Below, piece after piece: positions 10,272 through 19,750 of a stretch of 64,000 nt of DNA; position 1 is the first letter of the stretch; every line of letters begins with the position of its first letter. A model generated the notes under the pieces. It saw only the letters and a list, made by a program, of their open reading frames with translations, had not been told where the DNA came from and did no database searches. A program made the position numbers and the translations under genes. The DNA comes from Nitrospirales bacterium. GTDB lineage: Bacteria > Nitrospirota > Nitrospiria > Nitrospirales > UBA8639. Location of the stretch: assembly GCA_031315915.1 (NCBI GenBank), contig JALDRK010000006.1, positions 62,001 through 126,000 on the forward strand. Direction: 5' to 3'.

Positions 10272-10870
10272 GCCAACAATTTATTCCCAGGTCAGCCAGT
10301 CAAGAACGCAATACCTCTGAAACCGCCATTCAGATTACGTGGGGGCTGGATGGTGAAGGGCGGACGGACATTCGCACTTCGATCCCTTTTTTGGATCATA
10401 TGTTGAATTTATTCGGGAAGCACGGATTTTTCGATTTGACGGTTCAAGCCAAAGGGGACATTGAAATTGACGATCATCACACCATTGAGGATGTGGGGAT
10501 TGTATTGGGGCAGGTGTTGACGCAGGCTCTGGGCGATAAACAGGGGATTGCCCGGTTTGGGTTTGCGTCAGTGCCGTTGGATGAGACCTTAGCTCAAGTG
10601 ACCGTGGATTTGAGCGGCCGGCCCTATCTGGTTTATCAGGTTGAACTCCCCACTCGGTATATCAAGTCATTTGATCTCGGGTTGTTCGAGGATTTTTTTC
10701 AGGCGTTTGTGAATCATGGGGCGTTCAATCTTCATGTCACGGTTCAGTACGGAAAAAACCCTCATCACATGATGGAGGCGGTGTTTAAGGCCTTTGCCAA
10801 GGCCATGGACCAGGCCATTCGACGTGACGGAAGGGTACGGGGCGTGTTGTCCACGAAAGGCGCATTATAA
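10262..10870 (+). CDS. hisB: Imidazoleglycerol-phosphate dehydratase HisB
   Basis: 202 residues with only the dehydratase domain; the N-terminal phosphatase of enterobacterial HisB is absent. The metal-binding histidine clusters are present: [24 protein letters not shown] and [14 protein letters not shown]. It overlaps the hisD stop by ten bases. GGAG lies 5 bases before the ATG at 10262; the ATG at 10268 is an alternative. About 170 non-coding bases follow before hisH. Confidence 0.96.
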   Translation: MVMSQQFIPRSASQERNTSETAIQITWGLDGEGRTDIRTSIPFLDHMLNLFGKHGFFDLTVQAKGDIEIDDHHTIEDVGIVLGQVLTQALGDKQGIARFGFASVPLDETLAQVTVDLSGRPYLVYQVELPTRYIKSFDLGLFEDFFQAFVNHGAFNLHVTVQYGKNPHHMMEAVFKAFAKAMDQAIRRDGRVRGVLSTKGAL

Positions 10871-11042
10871 GGTCCCGAAGGCGAGACGGCTGTTTACCCA
10901 TTGAGGGGATCCGAAAATTTCATGTGTCAATTTTCTCAAAGACGATTATGTGGTTCTTTCGCCGGGTCTGTCTTAGGGGATACGGAGTTGGAGCATTTCC
11001 GGTTCGGTGTCATCGCTCCCATATGGAGATCAGGAATGCCAC

Positions 11043-11663
11043 ATGATTGCCATTATTGATTATGACATGGGGAATCTGCGGAGCGTGCAAAAGGGTTTTG
11101 AGGTGGTGGGACACCGGGCCGTGGTGACCCGGGATATTGAGACGATCAACCAGGCCAGCCATGTCGTATTGCCGGGAGTCGGGGCTTTTGGCGACTGTAT
11201 GAATAATTTAAACCGCTATGGGTTGATTGATCCGATTTACCGGGCGATACGCGATGAGAAACCATTTTTGGGCATTTGTCTCGGGTATCAATTATTATTT
11301 GAGGAGAGCGAGGAATTCGGGGTCCACAAGGGGCTGGGCATTTTGCCGGGAAAAGTCAAAGCGATGTTGACGGTCGACGCTCAGGGGGCATCCCTGAAAA
11401 TTCCTCATATGGGATGGAATACCATACAGATTGCCCAACCGGCCCCGCCGTTGAACGGTATTGACTCAGGGGCGTTTGTGTATTTTGTCCATTCCTTTTA
11501 CGTTGAACCGGCGCAAGCTGAGATGACGTGCACTACGACCGAGTATGGGATTTCCTTTGCGTCCAGTGTATGGCAAGGCAAAGTCTTTGCGTCACAATTT
11601 CATCCTGAAAAGAGTCAGGGCATTGGGTTGTCTATTCTGAAAAACTTTGGAAATTGGCGATGA
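11043..11663 (+). CDS. hisH: Imidazole glycerol phosphate synthase glutaminase subunit HisH
   Basis: 206 residues, starting at MIAIIDYDMGNL with AGGAA upstream. The class I glutamine amidotransferase triad is visible: C79 in LGICLGYQLL, H187 and E189 in SQFHPEKS. It supplies ammonia to HisF. The gene ends in an ATGA overlap with a lipoprotein gene that separates it from hisA and hisF. Confidence 0.96.
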   Translation: MIAIIDYDMGNLRSVQKGFEVVGHRAVVTRDIETINQASHVVLPGVGAFGDCMNNLNRYGLIDPIYRAIRDEKPFLGICLGYQLLFEESEEFGVHKGLGILPGKVKAMLTVDAQGASLKIPHMGWNTIQIAQPAPPLNGIDSGAFVYFVHSFYVEPAQAEMTCTTTEYGISFASSVWQGKVFASQFHPEKSQGIGLSILKNFGNWR

Positions 11664-12418
11664 AAGAAGTCAGACCATTTACCCGGACGATGGGACGAAC
11701 CGGCGGACTCATCGGTATGATGATAACTGTTCCGGTGATGGGATTTCTGGTGGCGTGCGTGCCTCCCAAGGTTCAGACTCAACAGGCTCCTCAATTTGCT
11801 CCTTCGGCAATCAACAGTGTGGCTCTGGTCCCGTTTCGCATTCTCGAAACTCCTCAATGGGGCAGCAATCCGTTGCGGGGGGGGATTCGTGACCCTGAGG
11901 AAATTCGAACGCAATTTCGTTTGCCGGGGACAGACCAGATTGATGTGACCGAAGGTCGAAAAAACTTGTATGTGGTTCCGGAAGTGGGGGCTCAACGGTT
12001 GACCAATATGGTGATGTCCGCTCTGGCCGGTCGTCCGTCTCTCCGTGTGGTGGGTCCGCCGGAAACTGCCGTCACGATAAAAACCGAGGGCTCACAAATT
12101 TCTCCGTCCTTTTCCTCCATGGCAAAAGATGTGGGAACCCGGTTTTCGGTGGATGCGGTCCTCCTTGGGCTGGTTCGCACTTATCGGGAACGGGATGGCA
12201 GTAAGCTGGGGGCTACACCCGCCGCAGTCGGCTTTGAACTCTATTTGGTCAGATCTGACGATGGGGTGGTATTGTGGAAAGGGGAATATTACGAAGAACA
12301 AAAACCCATGACGGAAGATATTGTGGGGTTTTGGGAAAAAGGCGGATTTGTGACGGTGGATGAGTTGGCGTCTTTTGGTGTGAACAAAGTCATGAATGCG
12401 TTTCCCGTGGGCAAGTGA
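11660..12418 (+). CDS. Predicted lipoprotein of unknown function inside the his cluster
   Basis: 252 residues from the ATG in the ATGA overlap with hisH. The N-terminus has a hydrophobic segment (GGLIGMMITVPVMG) ending in the lipobox-like FLVAC, so it is likely a lipid-anchored periplasmic protein. The rest has alternating strands and helices (SVALVPFRIL; RLTNMVMSALAGRPSLRVVGP; ELYLVRSDDGVVLWKGEYYE). That pattern recalls CsgG/LpoB/GNA1162-like lipoproteins, but this is only an impression. It has no evident role in histidine synthesis. Confidence 0.8.
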   Translation: MKEVRPFTRTMGRTGGLIGMMITVPVMGFLVACVPPKVQTQQAPQFAPSAINSVALVPFRILETPQWGSNPLRGGIRDPEEIRTQFRLPGTDQIDVTEGRKNLYVVPEVGAQRLTNMVMSALAGRPSLRVVGPPETAVTIKTEGSQISPSFSSMAKDVGTRFSVDAVLLGLVRTYRERDGSKLGATPAAVGFELYLVRSDDGVVLWKGEYYEEQKPMTEDIVGFWEKGGFVTVDELASFGVNKVMNAFPVGK

Positions 12419-12452
12419 CAAGTGAAATGAGTGTGAAAAGGACGGATGGCCC

Positions 12453-13199
12453 ATGCTCTTAATTCCAGCCATCGATTTAAAAGACGGCAAATGTGTCCGG
12501 TTGCGTCAAGGGGCCATGGATCAGGTCACCCGCTATTCGGACGATCCTGTTGCCATGGCGGAACAGTGGCAAAACCTTGGGGCCAGCTATCTTCATGTCG
12601 TGGATCTGGATGGAGCGGTCACCGGTTGTCCTCAACATCTGTCGGACATTGAGGCGATTGCCAAGCGCCCGGGATTACGAATCCAGGTCGGGGGCGGCAT
12701 TCGTCAGGTGTCGACCATCCAAGCCTATCTCAACGCTGGAGTGGATCGGGTGGTGGTGGGAACGGCTGCGTTACGCAATCCGGAATTTTTGGCACAAGCG
12801 GCTACGACCTTTCCCGGAAAAGTTTTATTAGGCCTCGATATCAAAAACGGGTGTGTGGCGGTCCAGGGCTGGACGGAGGTCTCCTCTATGACCCCCCCAC
12901 AGTTGTTTGAGAAGGTCTGGGCGTTGCCACTGGCCGGAGTGGTGTTCACGGACATTTCCAAAGACGGCATGCTGGAAGGCCCGAACCTTCTGGCCTTGAA
13001 AGAGGCTGCCCAAGCCTCTCCGGTTCCCGTGATTGCCTCCGGAGGAGTCACCTCGCTCCAGGATGTTCAAGCGGTTCAGGCGTTACATGCTAATATTTCA
13101 GGAATGATTATCGGAAAGGCCTTGTATGAAGGGACTTTGAATCTGCCTGAGGCGCTAAAGATCGTCACTAGTCCAGGAGGAGCGTTGCCTCGATGTTAA
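12453..13199 (+). CDS. hisA: ProFAR isomerase HisA
   Basis: 248 residues, half-barrel duplicated TIM-barrel. Catalytic aspartates: D8 in [13 protein letters not shown] and D129 in LGLDIKNG. Phosphate-binding loops: VGGGIR and ASGGVTS. It opens the ribose ring of ProFAR. The stop overlaps the hisF start by seven bases, as expected of coupled hisA-hisF. Confidence 0.96.
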   Translation: MLLIPAIDLKDGKCVRLRQGAMDQVTRYSDDPVAMAEQWQNLGASYLHVVDLDGAVTGCPQHLSDIEAIAKRPGLRIQVGGGIRQVSTIQAYLNAGVDRVVVGTAALRNPEFLAQAATTFPGKVLLGLDIKNGCVAVQGWTEVSSMTPPQLFEKVWALPLAGVVFTDISKDGMLEGPNLLALKEAAQASPVPVIASGGVTSLQDVQAVQALHANISGMIIGKALYEGTLNLPEALKIVTSPGGALPRC

Positions 13200-13990
13200 C
13201 GAAGCGGATTATTCCCTGCCTGGATGTGAAAGATGGTCGTGTGGTCAAAGGGGTGGCGTTTGTCAATTTACGGGATGCGGGTGATCCGGTCCATGTGTCA
13301 AAAATCTACGATCAGGAAGGCGCGGACGAGCTGTGTTTTTTGGATATCACGGCCTCCCATGAAAACCGAGACACCATTTTGGATGTGGTCGTCCGGACCG
13401 CGGAACAGGTATTCATGCCTCTGACCGTTGGAGGAGGGATTCGAACGATTGAGGATATTCGGCGGTTGCTGGAGGCCGGTGCGGATAAAGTCAGTATCAA
13501 CACGGCAGCGGTTCAGAACCCTGAATTTGTCAAAGCCGCCGCCAATCGATTCGGTTCCCAATGTATTGTGGTGGCGATTGATGCCAAGGCCCTGTCGTCC
13601 TGTGAAGGTGAAGCTAACGGATGGGGAGTCTTTACTCATGGAGGCCGGAAAGAGACGGGATTGGACGCAGTGGCTTGGGCCAAAAAAATGATGGAATACG
13701 GAGCCGGAGAAATTTTGTTGACCAGCATGGACAAGGATGGCACGAAGGACGGTTATGCCCTTTCGTTAACGGCGGCTATTTCAGAGGCCGTGACGATCCC
13801 GGTGATTGCATCCGGAGGCGCGGGTACGTTGCATCATCTTTATGAAGCCTTGAGTCTCGGCAAAGCCGATGCGGTGTTGGCGGCCTCGATCTTTCATTAT
13901 CGAACGTATACTATCGATCAGGCCAAAACTTACTTGGCCGAACACGGTGTGCCGGTCAGACAGAGGCAATTCTGCTCGCCGGTATCCTGA
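13193..13990 (+). CDS. hisF: Imidazole glycerol phosphate synthase cyclase subunit HisF
   Basis: 265 residues. Catalytic D11 ([13 protein letters not shown]) and D130 (VVAIDAK) are both present, as are the phosphate loops TVGGGIRT and ASGGAGT. It forms the synthase with HisH, closing the imidazole ring and releasing AICAR. AGGAGGAG lies 10 bases before the ATG, within the end of hisA. Confidence 0.97.
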   Translation: MLTKRIIPCLDVKDGRVVKGVAFVNLRDAGDPVHVSKIYDQEGADELCFLDITASHENRDTILDVVVRTAEQVFMPLTVGGGIRTIEDIRRLLEAGADKVSINTAAVQNPEFVKAAANRFGSQCIVVAIDAKALSSCEGEANGWGVFTHGGRKETGLDAVAWAKKMMEYGAGEILLTSMDKDGTKDGYALSLTAAISEAVTIPVIASGGAGTLHHLYEALSLGKADAVLAASIFHYRTYTIDQAKTYLAEHGVPVRQRQFCSPVS

Positions 13991-14689
13991 ATGAGGTATG
14001 ATATGGATTCCGATCGTCCTCTATTGCAATTCGATGAACAGGAGCTGTTGCCCTGTGTCGTCCAGGATTGGCTGGATGGGACTGTGCTCATGGTCGGGTT
14101 CATGAATCAGGAAGCTTGGGAAACGACTCAACGGACCGGACGGGTTCATTTTTGGAGCCGGTCACGCAAGCAATTGTGGAAAAAAGGGGAAACCTCGGGT
14201 CATGAACTGATGGTGAAAGAGCAGTTTATCGATTGTGATCGGGACACAGTATTGATCAAGGCCCAACCCGTTGGTCCCACCTGCCATACCGGAAACCGAA
14301 CCTGTTTTTTTACGCCGGTAGGCTATGAGGGCTCACCTGGGGCATCTCTTCCCGAAGGAACCGCTTGGGGAGGAATCGTTCAACGATTATATGAAATGGT
14401 TCTTCATCGGAAGCACAACCCCACTGAGGATTCCTATGTCTCGACGCTCATGGGTGGCGGGGTGGATCGAGTCTTGAAAAAGGTCGTGGAGGAATCCGGA
14501 GAAGTGATCTTGGCCGGAAAAAATGGATCCAAGGAAGAAATCATTTACGAATTGGCCGATCTCTGGTTTCATTCCCTGATTATGCTGGGGCACTTTGGGA
14601 TCTCTCCATTGGAGGTTGAACAGGAATTAGGAAAACGGTTTGGGAAGTCAGGAATTCGGGTTACACCGAATGGAGGACCGCATGGGTGA
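13991..14689 (+). CDS. hisI: Bifunctional PR-AMP cyclohydrolase / PR-ATP pyrophosphatase HisIE
   Basis: 232 residues, a fusion. The N-terminal HisI domain (about 1-115) has DGTVLMVGFMNQEAW, FWSRSRKQLWKKGETSGH and the zinc cysteines in GPTCHTGNRTCFF. The C-terminal HisE domain (about 130-225) has the helical KKVVEESGEVILAGK and ELADLWFHSLIML. It carries out steps 2 and 3 of histidine synthesis. The start may be 13991 or the ATG at 14003. It follows hisF with no gap and overlaps the HIT gene by eight bases. Confidence 0.96.
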   Translation: MRYDMDSDRPLLQFDEQELLPCVVQDWLDGTVLMVGFMNQEAWETTQRTGRVHFWSRSRKQLWKKGETSGHELMVKEQFIDCDRDTVLIKAQPVGPTCHTGNRTCFFTPVGYEGSPGASLPEGTAWGGIVQRLYEMVLHRKHNPTEDSYVSTLMGGGVDRVLKKVVEESGEVILAGKNGSKEEIIYELADLWFHSLIMLGHFGISPLEVEQELGKRFGKSGIRVTPNGGPHG

Positions 14690-15026
14690 TTGTCTCTTTT
14701 GTCGGATTGTGGACGGAACGATTCCTGCCAAAATAGTGTATGAAGATGAATATTGCCTGGCCTTCACAGATATTAATCCCCAAGCCAGGGTTCATGTATT
14801 GGTGATTCCGAGGCGGCATGTCGTTTCATTAGCGGCTGTCGGTGAACACGATGCCGTCCTATTGGGGCACCTGCTTGTCGCATGTGCCAAAGTGGCCCGG
14901 GAGCAAGGTGTGGAGGAGTCCGGTTATCGAGTGGTGGCCAATACCGGTCAGGAGGCTGGGCAGTCGGTATTTCATTTACATTTTCATGTCCTGGGTGGAC
15001 GTCATTTAGCGTGGCCTCCCGGTTGA
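14682..15026 (+). CDS. HIT-family nucleotide hydrolase (HinT-like)
   Basis: 114 residues from 14682, chosen because GGAGG lies 6 bases upstream. The zinc-type N-terminus is MGDCLFCRIVDGTIPAKIVYED. The catalytic histidine triad is HLHFHVLGG near the end. HinT-type enzymes hydrolyse adenosine phosphoramidates and aminoacyl adenylates. This gene closes the his cluster. The position is common in bacteria where a HIT gene follows hisIE. Confidence 0.94.
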   Translation: MGDCLFCRIVDGTIPAKIVYEDEYCLAFTDINPQARVHVLVIPRRHVVSLAAVGEHDAVLLGHLLVACAKVAREQGVEESGYRVVANTGQEAGQSVFHLHFHVLGGRHLAWPPG

Positions 15027-15172
15027 TCGTGAGGTGTTCAAACGCCAAAGCGCTTTTGACGAATCTCACCCTTTGATCAACCAGAGAAGTATAAGATGAG
15101 GAGTCGGAACCGATCCCGTACTTTGACTTCTGTGCTCCCTGTTCTTACGTCTGACTATGTCATAGGGACTCC

Positions 15173-17029
15173 ATGAATCGCGAGAATCGAGGGGTGCCTT
15201 CCGAAACACTGCAACGGATTCGAGATCGGACGGATCTGGTCGATCTCATTTCTTCCTACGTCACCCTGACCAAGGCCGGACAAAACTTCAAAGGGTTGTG
15301 TCCTTTCCATTCCGAAAAATCGCCTTCGTTTTCCGTCAGTCCCGCCAGGCAGATGTTCTATTGTTTTGGGTGTAGTGTGGGTGGGGATGCCTTCACGTTT
15401 CTCATGAAGCAAGAAGGATTGGAATTTATGGAGGCCGTGCGGGAGCTCAGTCAACGTGCAGGGATTCCGCTTCCTGAGAGATCTGATCGGTCCGGCAAGC
15501 CGACGTCCGCGTTACCGCGTCAACGATATTTTCAGATTTATGATGCCGCCGCCGCCTGGTATCACCGGAATTTGGTGGAAGCGCCTGAGGGCGCACGTGC
15601 CCGTGACTATCTCTTGCAGCGTGGCATCACTCAGGAATCCTGGAAGACCTTTCAATTGGGTTATGCCCCGGATGAATGGCATGGAGTAGGCAAATGGTTG
15701 GAGAGGCAGGGCATGCAGCCGGAGGAACTGGTCAAGGCGGGATTAGCCGTACGAAAAGAACAAACGGAAGGCACGCGGGTATCGATATATGACCGGTTTC
15801 GTCATCGAGTGATCTTTCCTATTTGTGATGTCCGTGGCCAGGTATTGGCATTCGGCGGTCGGACGATGGATACAGACACGACGGCCAAATATCTGAACTC
15901 TCCGGAAACCGATTTATTTTTCAAGGGCCGCTCCCTGTATGGTCTTCCGCAAGCCAGGATTTCGGCGACGACGGCAGGCTGCTTTTATCTTGTGGAAGGC
16001 TATTTTGATGTCATTGCGCTCCATCAATACGGAATGACCAATGTGGTCGCTCCTCTCGGAACGGCCCTGACCTCCGACCATGTACAGATGCTTCACCGTC
16101 TGGTGCCTTCGGCCTTCTTGTTGTTCGATGGAGATGCGGCCGGGGTCGGTGCGGCCTTACGCACTTTGGATTTGTTTATGAACTCGGGGGTAGAGGTGAG
16201 AGTGGTTCTTTTCCCCCAGGGAGAGGATCCCGACTCGTTTATCCGTACGCAAGGGGTGCAGGCTTTTCGAGCACTGGAAGCCAAAGCCCCGACGTTACTG
16301 GATTTTGCGATTACGTGCATCTTGGATAAAACGAAACAGAACTCGATTCAAGACCGGATCAAGCGTGCGGATGAAATTCTGGCGATTCTCCAAAAAACCA
16401 AAAATCCCATCGAAAAAGATGAATACCTGAAAATCCTTTCGGAGCGGCTTGGTATCAGGCCGGAGATGCTTCGAAAACGTATGTCGACCTTGCGCGCAAC
16501 GGGTTCATCTGGAAAACCTTCCACAACGAAATCTGAACAGCCTGCGGTACAAGTGGTCCCGAAAGGGAAAGTCGAGGAGCGTGACTTGATGGTCTTGCTG
16601 TTGCAGGGTCGATTGGAGACCGTGTATCTGGATCAGCTGGAAGAGGAGAAGTTTGCGGTCGGATTATATCAACACATTGTCCGAAGAATGCATGCTCATC
16701 GGGATGCTGCCGGTCGGATTGATCTGGACGCCTTGCGTGGGGAATTGATGGATGATCCGGCCCTGGGGGCGGCGGTTTCCCATCTGTGCGTGTGGGATCT
16801 CTATCTTGAAGATGCCGTGGAGTATGTTCAGGGGTGCTTGCGGACGTTGGAGAGAAATTGGTTGAACCGGGCCTTGGAAGAGGTAACGGCCAGGTTGAAA
16901 ACGGCAGACCGCGACGGACGGCATGAGGAGGTGGATCGTCTTAATGCCGAACAGAATGCCCTTACGGGGAAAAAGGCTTCATTAATGCGCTCTTGGATGA
17001 ATGAGTCCGGAATGATGAAAAATTTTTGA
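15173..17029 (+). CDS. dnaG: DNA primase DnaG
   Basis: 618 residues. Zinc-binding CHC2 domain with C43, H46, C64 and C67 (GLCPFHSEKSPSF, MFYCFGCSVGGD). The catalytic core has RFRHRVIFPICDVRGQVLAFGGR, the Toprim motif YLVEGYFDVIALHQYG and FLLFDGDAAG. The C-terminal third is a helical helicase-interaction region. It makes RNA primers at the replication fork. rpoD, the frequent downstream partner, is absent here; a tRNA follows. Confidence 0.97.
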   Translation: MNRENRGVPSETLQRIRDRTDLVDLISSYVTLTKAGQNFKGLCPFHSEKSPSFSVSPARQMFYCFGCSVGGDAFTFLMKQEGLEFMEAVRELSQRAGIPLPERSDRSGKPTSALPRQRYFQIYDAAAAWYHRNLVEAPEGARARDYLLQRGITQESWKTFQLGYAPDEWHGVGKWLERQGMQPEELVKAGLAVRKEQTEGTRVSIYDRFRHRVIFPICDVRGQVLAFGGRTMDTDTTAKYLNSPETDLFFKGRSLYGLPQARISATTAGCFYLVEGYFDVIALHQYGMTNVVAPLGTALTSDHVQMLHRLVPSAFLLFDGDAAGVGAALRTLDLFMNSGVEVRVVLFPQGEDPDSFIRTQGVQAFRALEAKAPTLLDFAITCILDKTKQNSIQDRIKRADEILAILQKTKNPIEKDEYLKILSERLGIRPEMLRKRMSTLRATGSSGKPSTTKSEQPAVQVVPKGKVEERDLMVLLLQGRLETVYLDQLEEEKFAVGLYQHIVRRMHAHRDAAGRIDLDALRGELMDDPALGAAVSHLCVWDLYLEDAVEYVQGCLRTLERNWLNRALEEVTARLKTADRDGRHEEVDRLNAEQNALTGKKASLMRSWMNESGMMKNF

Positions 17030-17096
17030 AGAAAATGCGGTGGGGAGTTTTTCCTGTCCTCGAACTATGGTAAAAGAGAAGTGTCACGTTCCAGCC

Positions 17097-17173
17097 GGGC
17101 CCATAGCTCAGTCGGTTAGAGCGGCTGACTCATAATCAGTTGGTCCCAGGTTCAAGTCCTGGTGGGCCCACCA
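17097..17173 (+). tRNA. tRNA-Ile2 (CAT anticodon)
   Basis: Cloverleaf with a 7-bp acceptor (GGGCCCA/TGGGCCC), a D arm, anticodon loop CTCATAA, TTCAAGT T-loop and encoded CCA. The anticodon CAT together with the GACTCATAATC context matches the minor isoleucine tRNA whose C34 is converted to lysidine by TilS, rather than tRNA-Met. It lies directly after dnaG; the next gene starts about 75 bases later. Confidence 0.9.
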
Positions 17174-17246
17174 GGATGACGTGAGTGCGGATGAGGCAAC
17201 CTTTTGCGACGGTGTATGTTATGCTAAGCCCTGTTTTGAGGACTCT

Positions 17247-17975
17247 GTGAATACCCAACTGCAATATCTTATTGAACTCCAAAAGTTTGACCTTCGAATT
17301 TTTCAAATCCTCGACCAACAGAAAAAAATACCGGGACTTCTTCAAGCGGCGGAAGCGCCGCTCCGTGAATTGCAGGGCCGTCTTCAGGCCATGAAACACG
17401 AAGGAGAATCCCTGGCCCGGCAACGGAAAAACGCGGAACTGGAATTAGGCAGTCAGGAGGCTCAGTTGCAAAAAGTCCGGGCACGGCTTTCCGAACTCAA
17501 AACCAACAAGGAATACCAGGCGCATTTGTTTGAAATAGAATTGGCGCGGAAAAAGAAGGATACATTCGAAGAAGCCGTGTTGGCCTTGATGGAACGTTCG
17601 GATCAGAATAGCCAAGCCATCAAGGAACTTGAACTGCAGGTTGAGGAAGCCCAAAAGAATTTTGAGAGTGAAAAGGCCAAATTGGATAAGCATGCGGCGG
17701 ACCTGACCAATGAAATAGCCCAGTTGGATCAAGAACAAAAGCAAATTTCCCAATCGTTGGAACAGTCCCTCCTCTCCCGGTACAACCGACTGAAAACCAT
17801 TCGGAAAGGCTTTGCGGTGGCTGAAATCCGTGATGGATCGTGTATTGGATGTCGGCTTCAGTTACCTCCGCAATTGGTGGCTGAGGTCAGACGAGGCGAC
17901 CAATTGCTTGATTGCTCGTATTGCCGACGTATTCTCTATATGGCCAACCAACTCGAGACCGAATCCACCGAATAA
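17247..17975 (+). CDS. Coiled-coil protein with C-terminal C4 zinc ribbon
   Basis: 242 residues from a GTG at 17247 (TTGAGGACTCT upstream); an earlier GTG at 17181 would overlap the tRNA trailer. Residues about 5-185 form a long antiparallel-type coiled coil rich in E, K and Q. The C-terminus has the zinc ribbon CIGC...CSYC with LQLPPQLVAEVRRGD between the pairs. This is the C4-type zinc ribbon/DUF164 family, thought to act in RNA or nucleic-acid handling. Placement between a tRNA and rnpB fits but does not prove that. Confidence 0.88.
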   Translation: MNTQLQYLIELQKFDLRIFQILDQQKKIPGLLQAAEAPLRELQGRLQAMKHEGESLARQRKNAELELGSQEAQLQKVRARLSELKTNKEYQAHLFEIELARKKKDTFEEAVLALMERSDQNSQAIKELELQVEEAQKNFESEKAKLDKHAADLTNEIAQLDQEQKQISQSLEQSLLSRYNRLKTIRKGFAVAEIRDGSCIGCRLQLPPQLVAEVRRGDQLLDCSYCRRILYMANQLETESTE

Positions 17976-17992
17976 CCATCACGCGACGTCTC

Positions 17993-18021
17993 TTGCTTTC
18001 GGGATTGGCGGCGCCTACTAT
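17993..18021 (+). promoter_or_regulatory. Probable sigma-70 promoter of rnpB
   Basis: TTGCTT and TACTAT hexamers are separated by exactly 17 bases and sit just before the predicted 5' end of the RNase P RNA. The expected start falls at about 18028. The -35 lies immediately downstream of the zinc-ribbon gene. Confidence 0.6.
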
Positions 18022-18029
18022 TTATATCG

Positions 18030-18455
18030 GTGGAGGTAGTGGGCCGGGTGGCCGCTCGCGCTATCGGCTGCGGGAGGAAAGTCCGGACTCCAAAGGGCAA
18101 GGTGCTGGGTAACGCCCAGGCGGAGCAATCCGACATGAGCGCCACAGAAAAGATACCGCCGACGCTCAGGGGATACTCTGAGTCGGTAAGGGTGAAATGG
18201 TGGGGTAAGAGCCTACCGCATCTGTGGTGACACAGATGGCAGGGTAAGCATCACCTGGAGCAAAACCAAATAGGGGGACGCTGCCTGATAGTTTTGTGGT
18301 AACTTCAAAAGTATCGGGGGAGAGGCTGGCCCGGTCGACGTTCCCGGGTAGGTTGCTTGAAGCCCATGGTAACGTGGGTTCCAGAGAAATGGTCATCGTC
18401 CGAGGGGAGACATCCCATCGGATACAGAATCCGGCTTACAGGCCCACTCGCCACC
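18030..18455 (+). ncRNA. rnpB: RNase P RNA, bacterial type A
   Basis: The universally conserved core is visible: GAGGAAAGTCCGGACTCC near the 5' end and ACAGAATCCGGCTTACAG near the 3' end, which pair to form P4. Terminal helix P1 is made by AGTGGGCC (18038-18045) and GGCCCACT (18441-18448), extended by GGTGG/CCACC. Other typical pieces are GGGTAACGCCCAGGCGG and GGTAAGGGTGAAA. It is the catalytic RNA that trims tRNA 5' ends. Ends are estimated from P1. Confidence 0.95.
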
Positions 18456-18477
18456 CATTAATGAATAACTGATTGGT

Positions 18478-18506
18478 TTGACTAGGATTTTTGGCGTTGC
18501 TACAAT
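18478..18506 (+). promoter_or_regulatory. Probable sigma-70 promoter of tRNA-Glu
   Basis: TTGACT, 17 bases, TACAAT: a near-consensus promoter pointing at the tRNA-Glu gene, with about 55 bases of leader. Confidence 0.7.
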
Positions 18507-18568
18507 GCTTCTTTAATGGCTTTAGCTGGTAGCCAGCTGTTTCCTGTTGGATTGTTCAAATTACCGAT

Positions 18569-18646
18569 GTCCCTATCGTCTAGCCTGGCCTAGGACGCCG
18601 GCCTTTCAAGCCGGCAACACGGGTTCAAATCCCGTTGGGGACACCA
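18569..18646 (+). tRNA. tRNA-Glu (TTC anticodon)
   Basis: Acceptor GTCCCTA pairs with TGGGGAC (one G-T). The anticodon stem GCCGG/CCGGC encloses CTTTCAA with anticodon TTC. T-loop TTCAAAT, discriminator A and encoded CCA. The overall sequence resembles other bacterial tRNA-Glu genes. It has its own promoter and terminator, so it is probably monocistronic. Confidence 0.93.
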
Positions 18647-18652
18647 GAGCTT

Positions 18653-18690
18653 AAGCCGCTGAATACACGTTCAGCGGCTTTTGTTTTTTT
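18653..18690 (+). terminator. Intrinsic terminator after tRNA-Glu
   Basis: A perfect 11-bp stem (AAGCCGCTGAA at 18653-18663 with TTCAGCGGCTT at 18670-18680) and six-base loop, followed by TTGTTTTTTT. Confidence 0.9.
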
Positions 18691-18792
18691 AATAAATTCA
18701 TTCACAACAGGATACCCTTCACGCATCTGTCTAAATTCGATATGGTAGGTACTAAGTGGACTCATTCATTTCTTCCATGTGGTGAGGGTGTT

Positions 18793-19683
18793 ATGACACG
18801 ATTATGGCGGGTTGGAATCATGGGTGCGTGTTGTCTGTTCGTCTGGCTGACTCAACCCAGCTTGGGCCAAGACGCAAAGCCGGGTAATTCCTGGCTGGAT
18901 ACTCCGGTTGAGGATGATGGTCCGCCTGGATCGATGATTCTCATCCCGGAAGGGGAATTCGTGATGGGAGACAATGACGGGTCTCGTAACGAACGTCCCG
19001 AACATACAGTCTGGCTGGATGCGTATCTGATTGATCGATATGAAGTGACGATGGCCGATTATCAAAAATATTTGGACCAGGACTATAGTATCGAACCTCC
19101 TCCCTTATGGGATGACGGCGTGGCCACCGGAGAACTTGGAGATCGGCCTGCGGTAGGCGTGACTTGGAATTATGCCAATAAATATTGCCAATGGGTGGGT
19201 AAACGATTGCCGACAGAGGCTGAATGGGAAAAAGCCGCACGGGGAACAGATAAACGCCGATATCCCTGGGGCCATATGCAACCGTTTGTGGACATTGCCA
19301 ATTACAACCAGGGAACGACAGGATGGGTCAGTTATAAACTGACTCTTTCTCCGGTGACGAGCGGGACCAGGGGCATGAGCATTCGTCATGGCCTGAAAGA
19401 GGGCGGGAAGAGCGCCTACGGCCTGTATCATATGGCCGGGAATGCCGCCGAGTGGGTGAATGACTGGTATGATCGGTTTTATTATGAAGACGGTCCCAAA
19501 AAGAATCCCTCGGGACCGGCAGAAGGGGAGTTTAAAGTCTTAAGAGGAGGCTCCTGGGAAGATCAGCCCGTCAATTTACGGGTGACGGCCAGATCGAAAG
19601 GTGAGGTGGATTACCAGGATCTCACGACCGGATTCCGATGTGCGAAAGAGCCATCGAAAGAGGAAGGCAAGAGTGGCAAGTAA
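18793..19683 (+). CDS. Secreted SUMF1/formylglycine-generating-enzyme-like protein
   Basis: 296 residues from the ATG at 18793 (GAGGGTG upstream). A signal peptide ends near SLGQ. The rest is a sulfatase-modifying-factor fold: MILIPEGEFVMGDNDGSRNERPEHTVWLDAYLIDRYEVTMADY in family order, KRLPTEAEWEKAARG, GNAAEWVNDWYD and VLRGGSW...TGFRCAKE. True FGE converts a sulfatase cysteine to formylglycine with a Cys pair. The equivalent C-terminal region here shows no obvious catalytic cysteine pair, so this is probably one of the many relatives without FGE activity. Confidence 0.88.
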   Translation: MTRLWRVGIMGACCLFVWLTQPSLGQDAKPGNSWLDTPVEDDGPPGSMILIPEGEFVMGDNDGSRNERPEHTVWLDAYLIDRYEVTMADYQKYLDQDYSIEPPPLWDDGVATGELGDRPAVGVTWNYANKYCQWVGKRLPTEAEWEKAARGTDKRRYPWGHMQPFVDIANYNQGTTGWVSYKLTLSPVTSGTRGMSIRHGLKEGGKSAYGLYHMAGNAAEWVNDWYDRFYYEDGPKKNPSGPAEGEFKVLRGGSWEDQPVNLRVTARSKGEVDYQDLTTGFRCAKEPSKEEGKSGK

Positions 19684-19750
19684 CCAGAGAAAAATCTTTT
19701 GAATCTAAAAGAAGGGCTTGTTGAATAGCGGATTGATTCGTCTTGTTATT

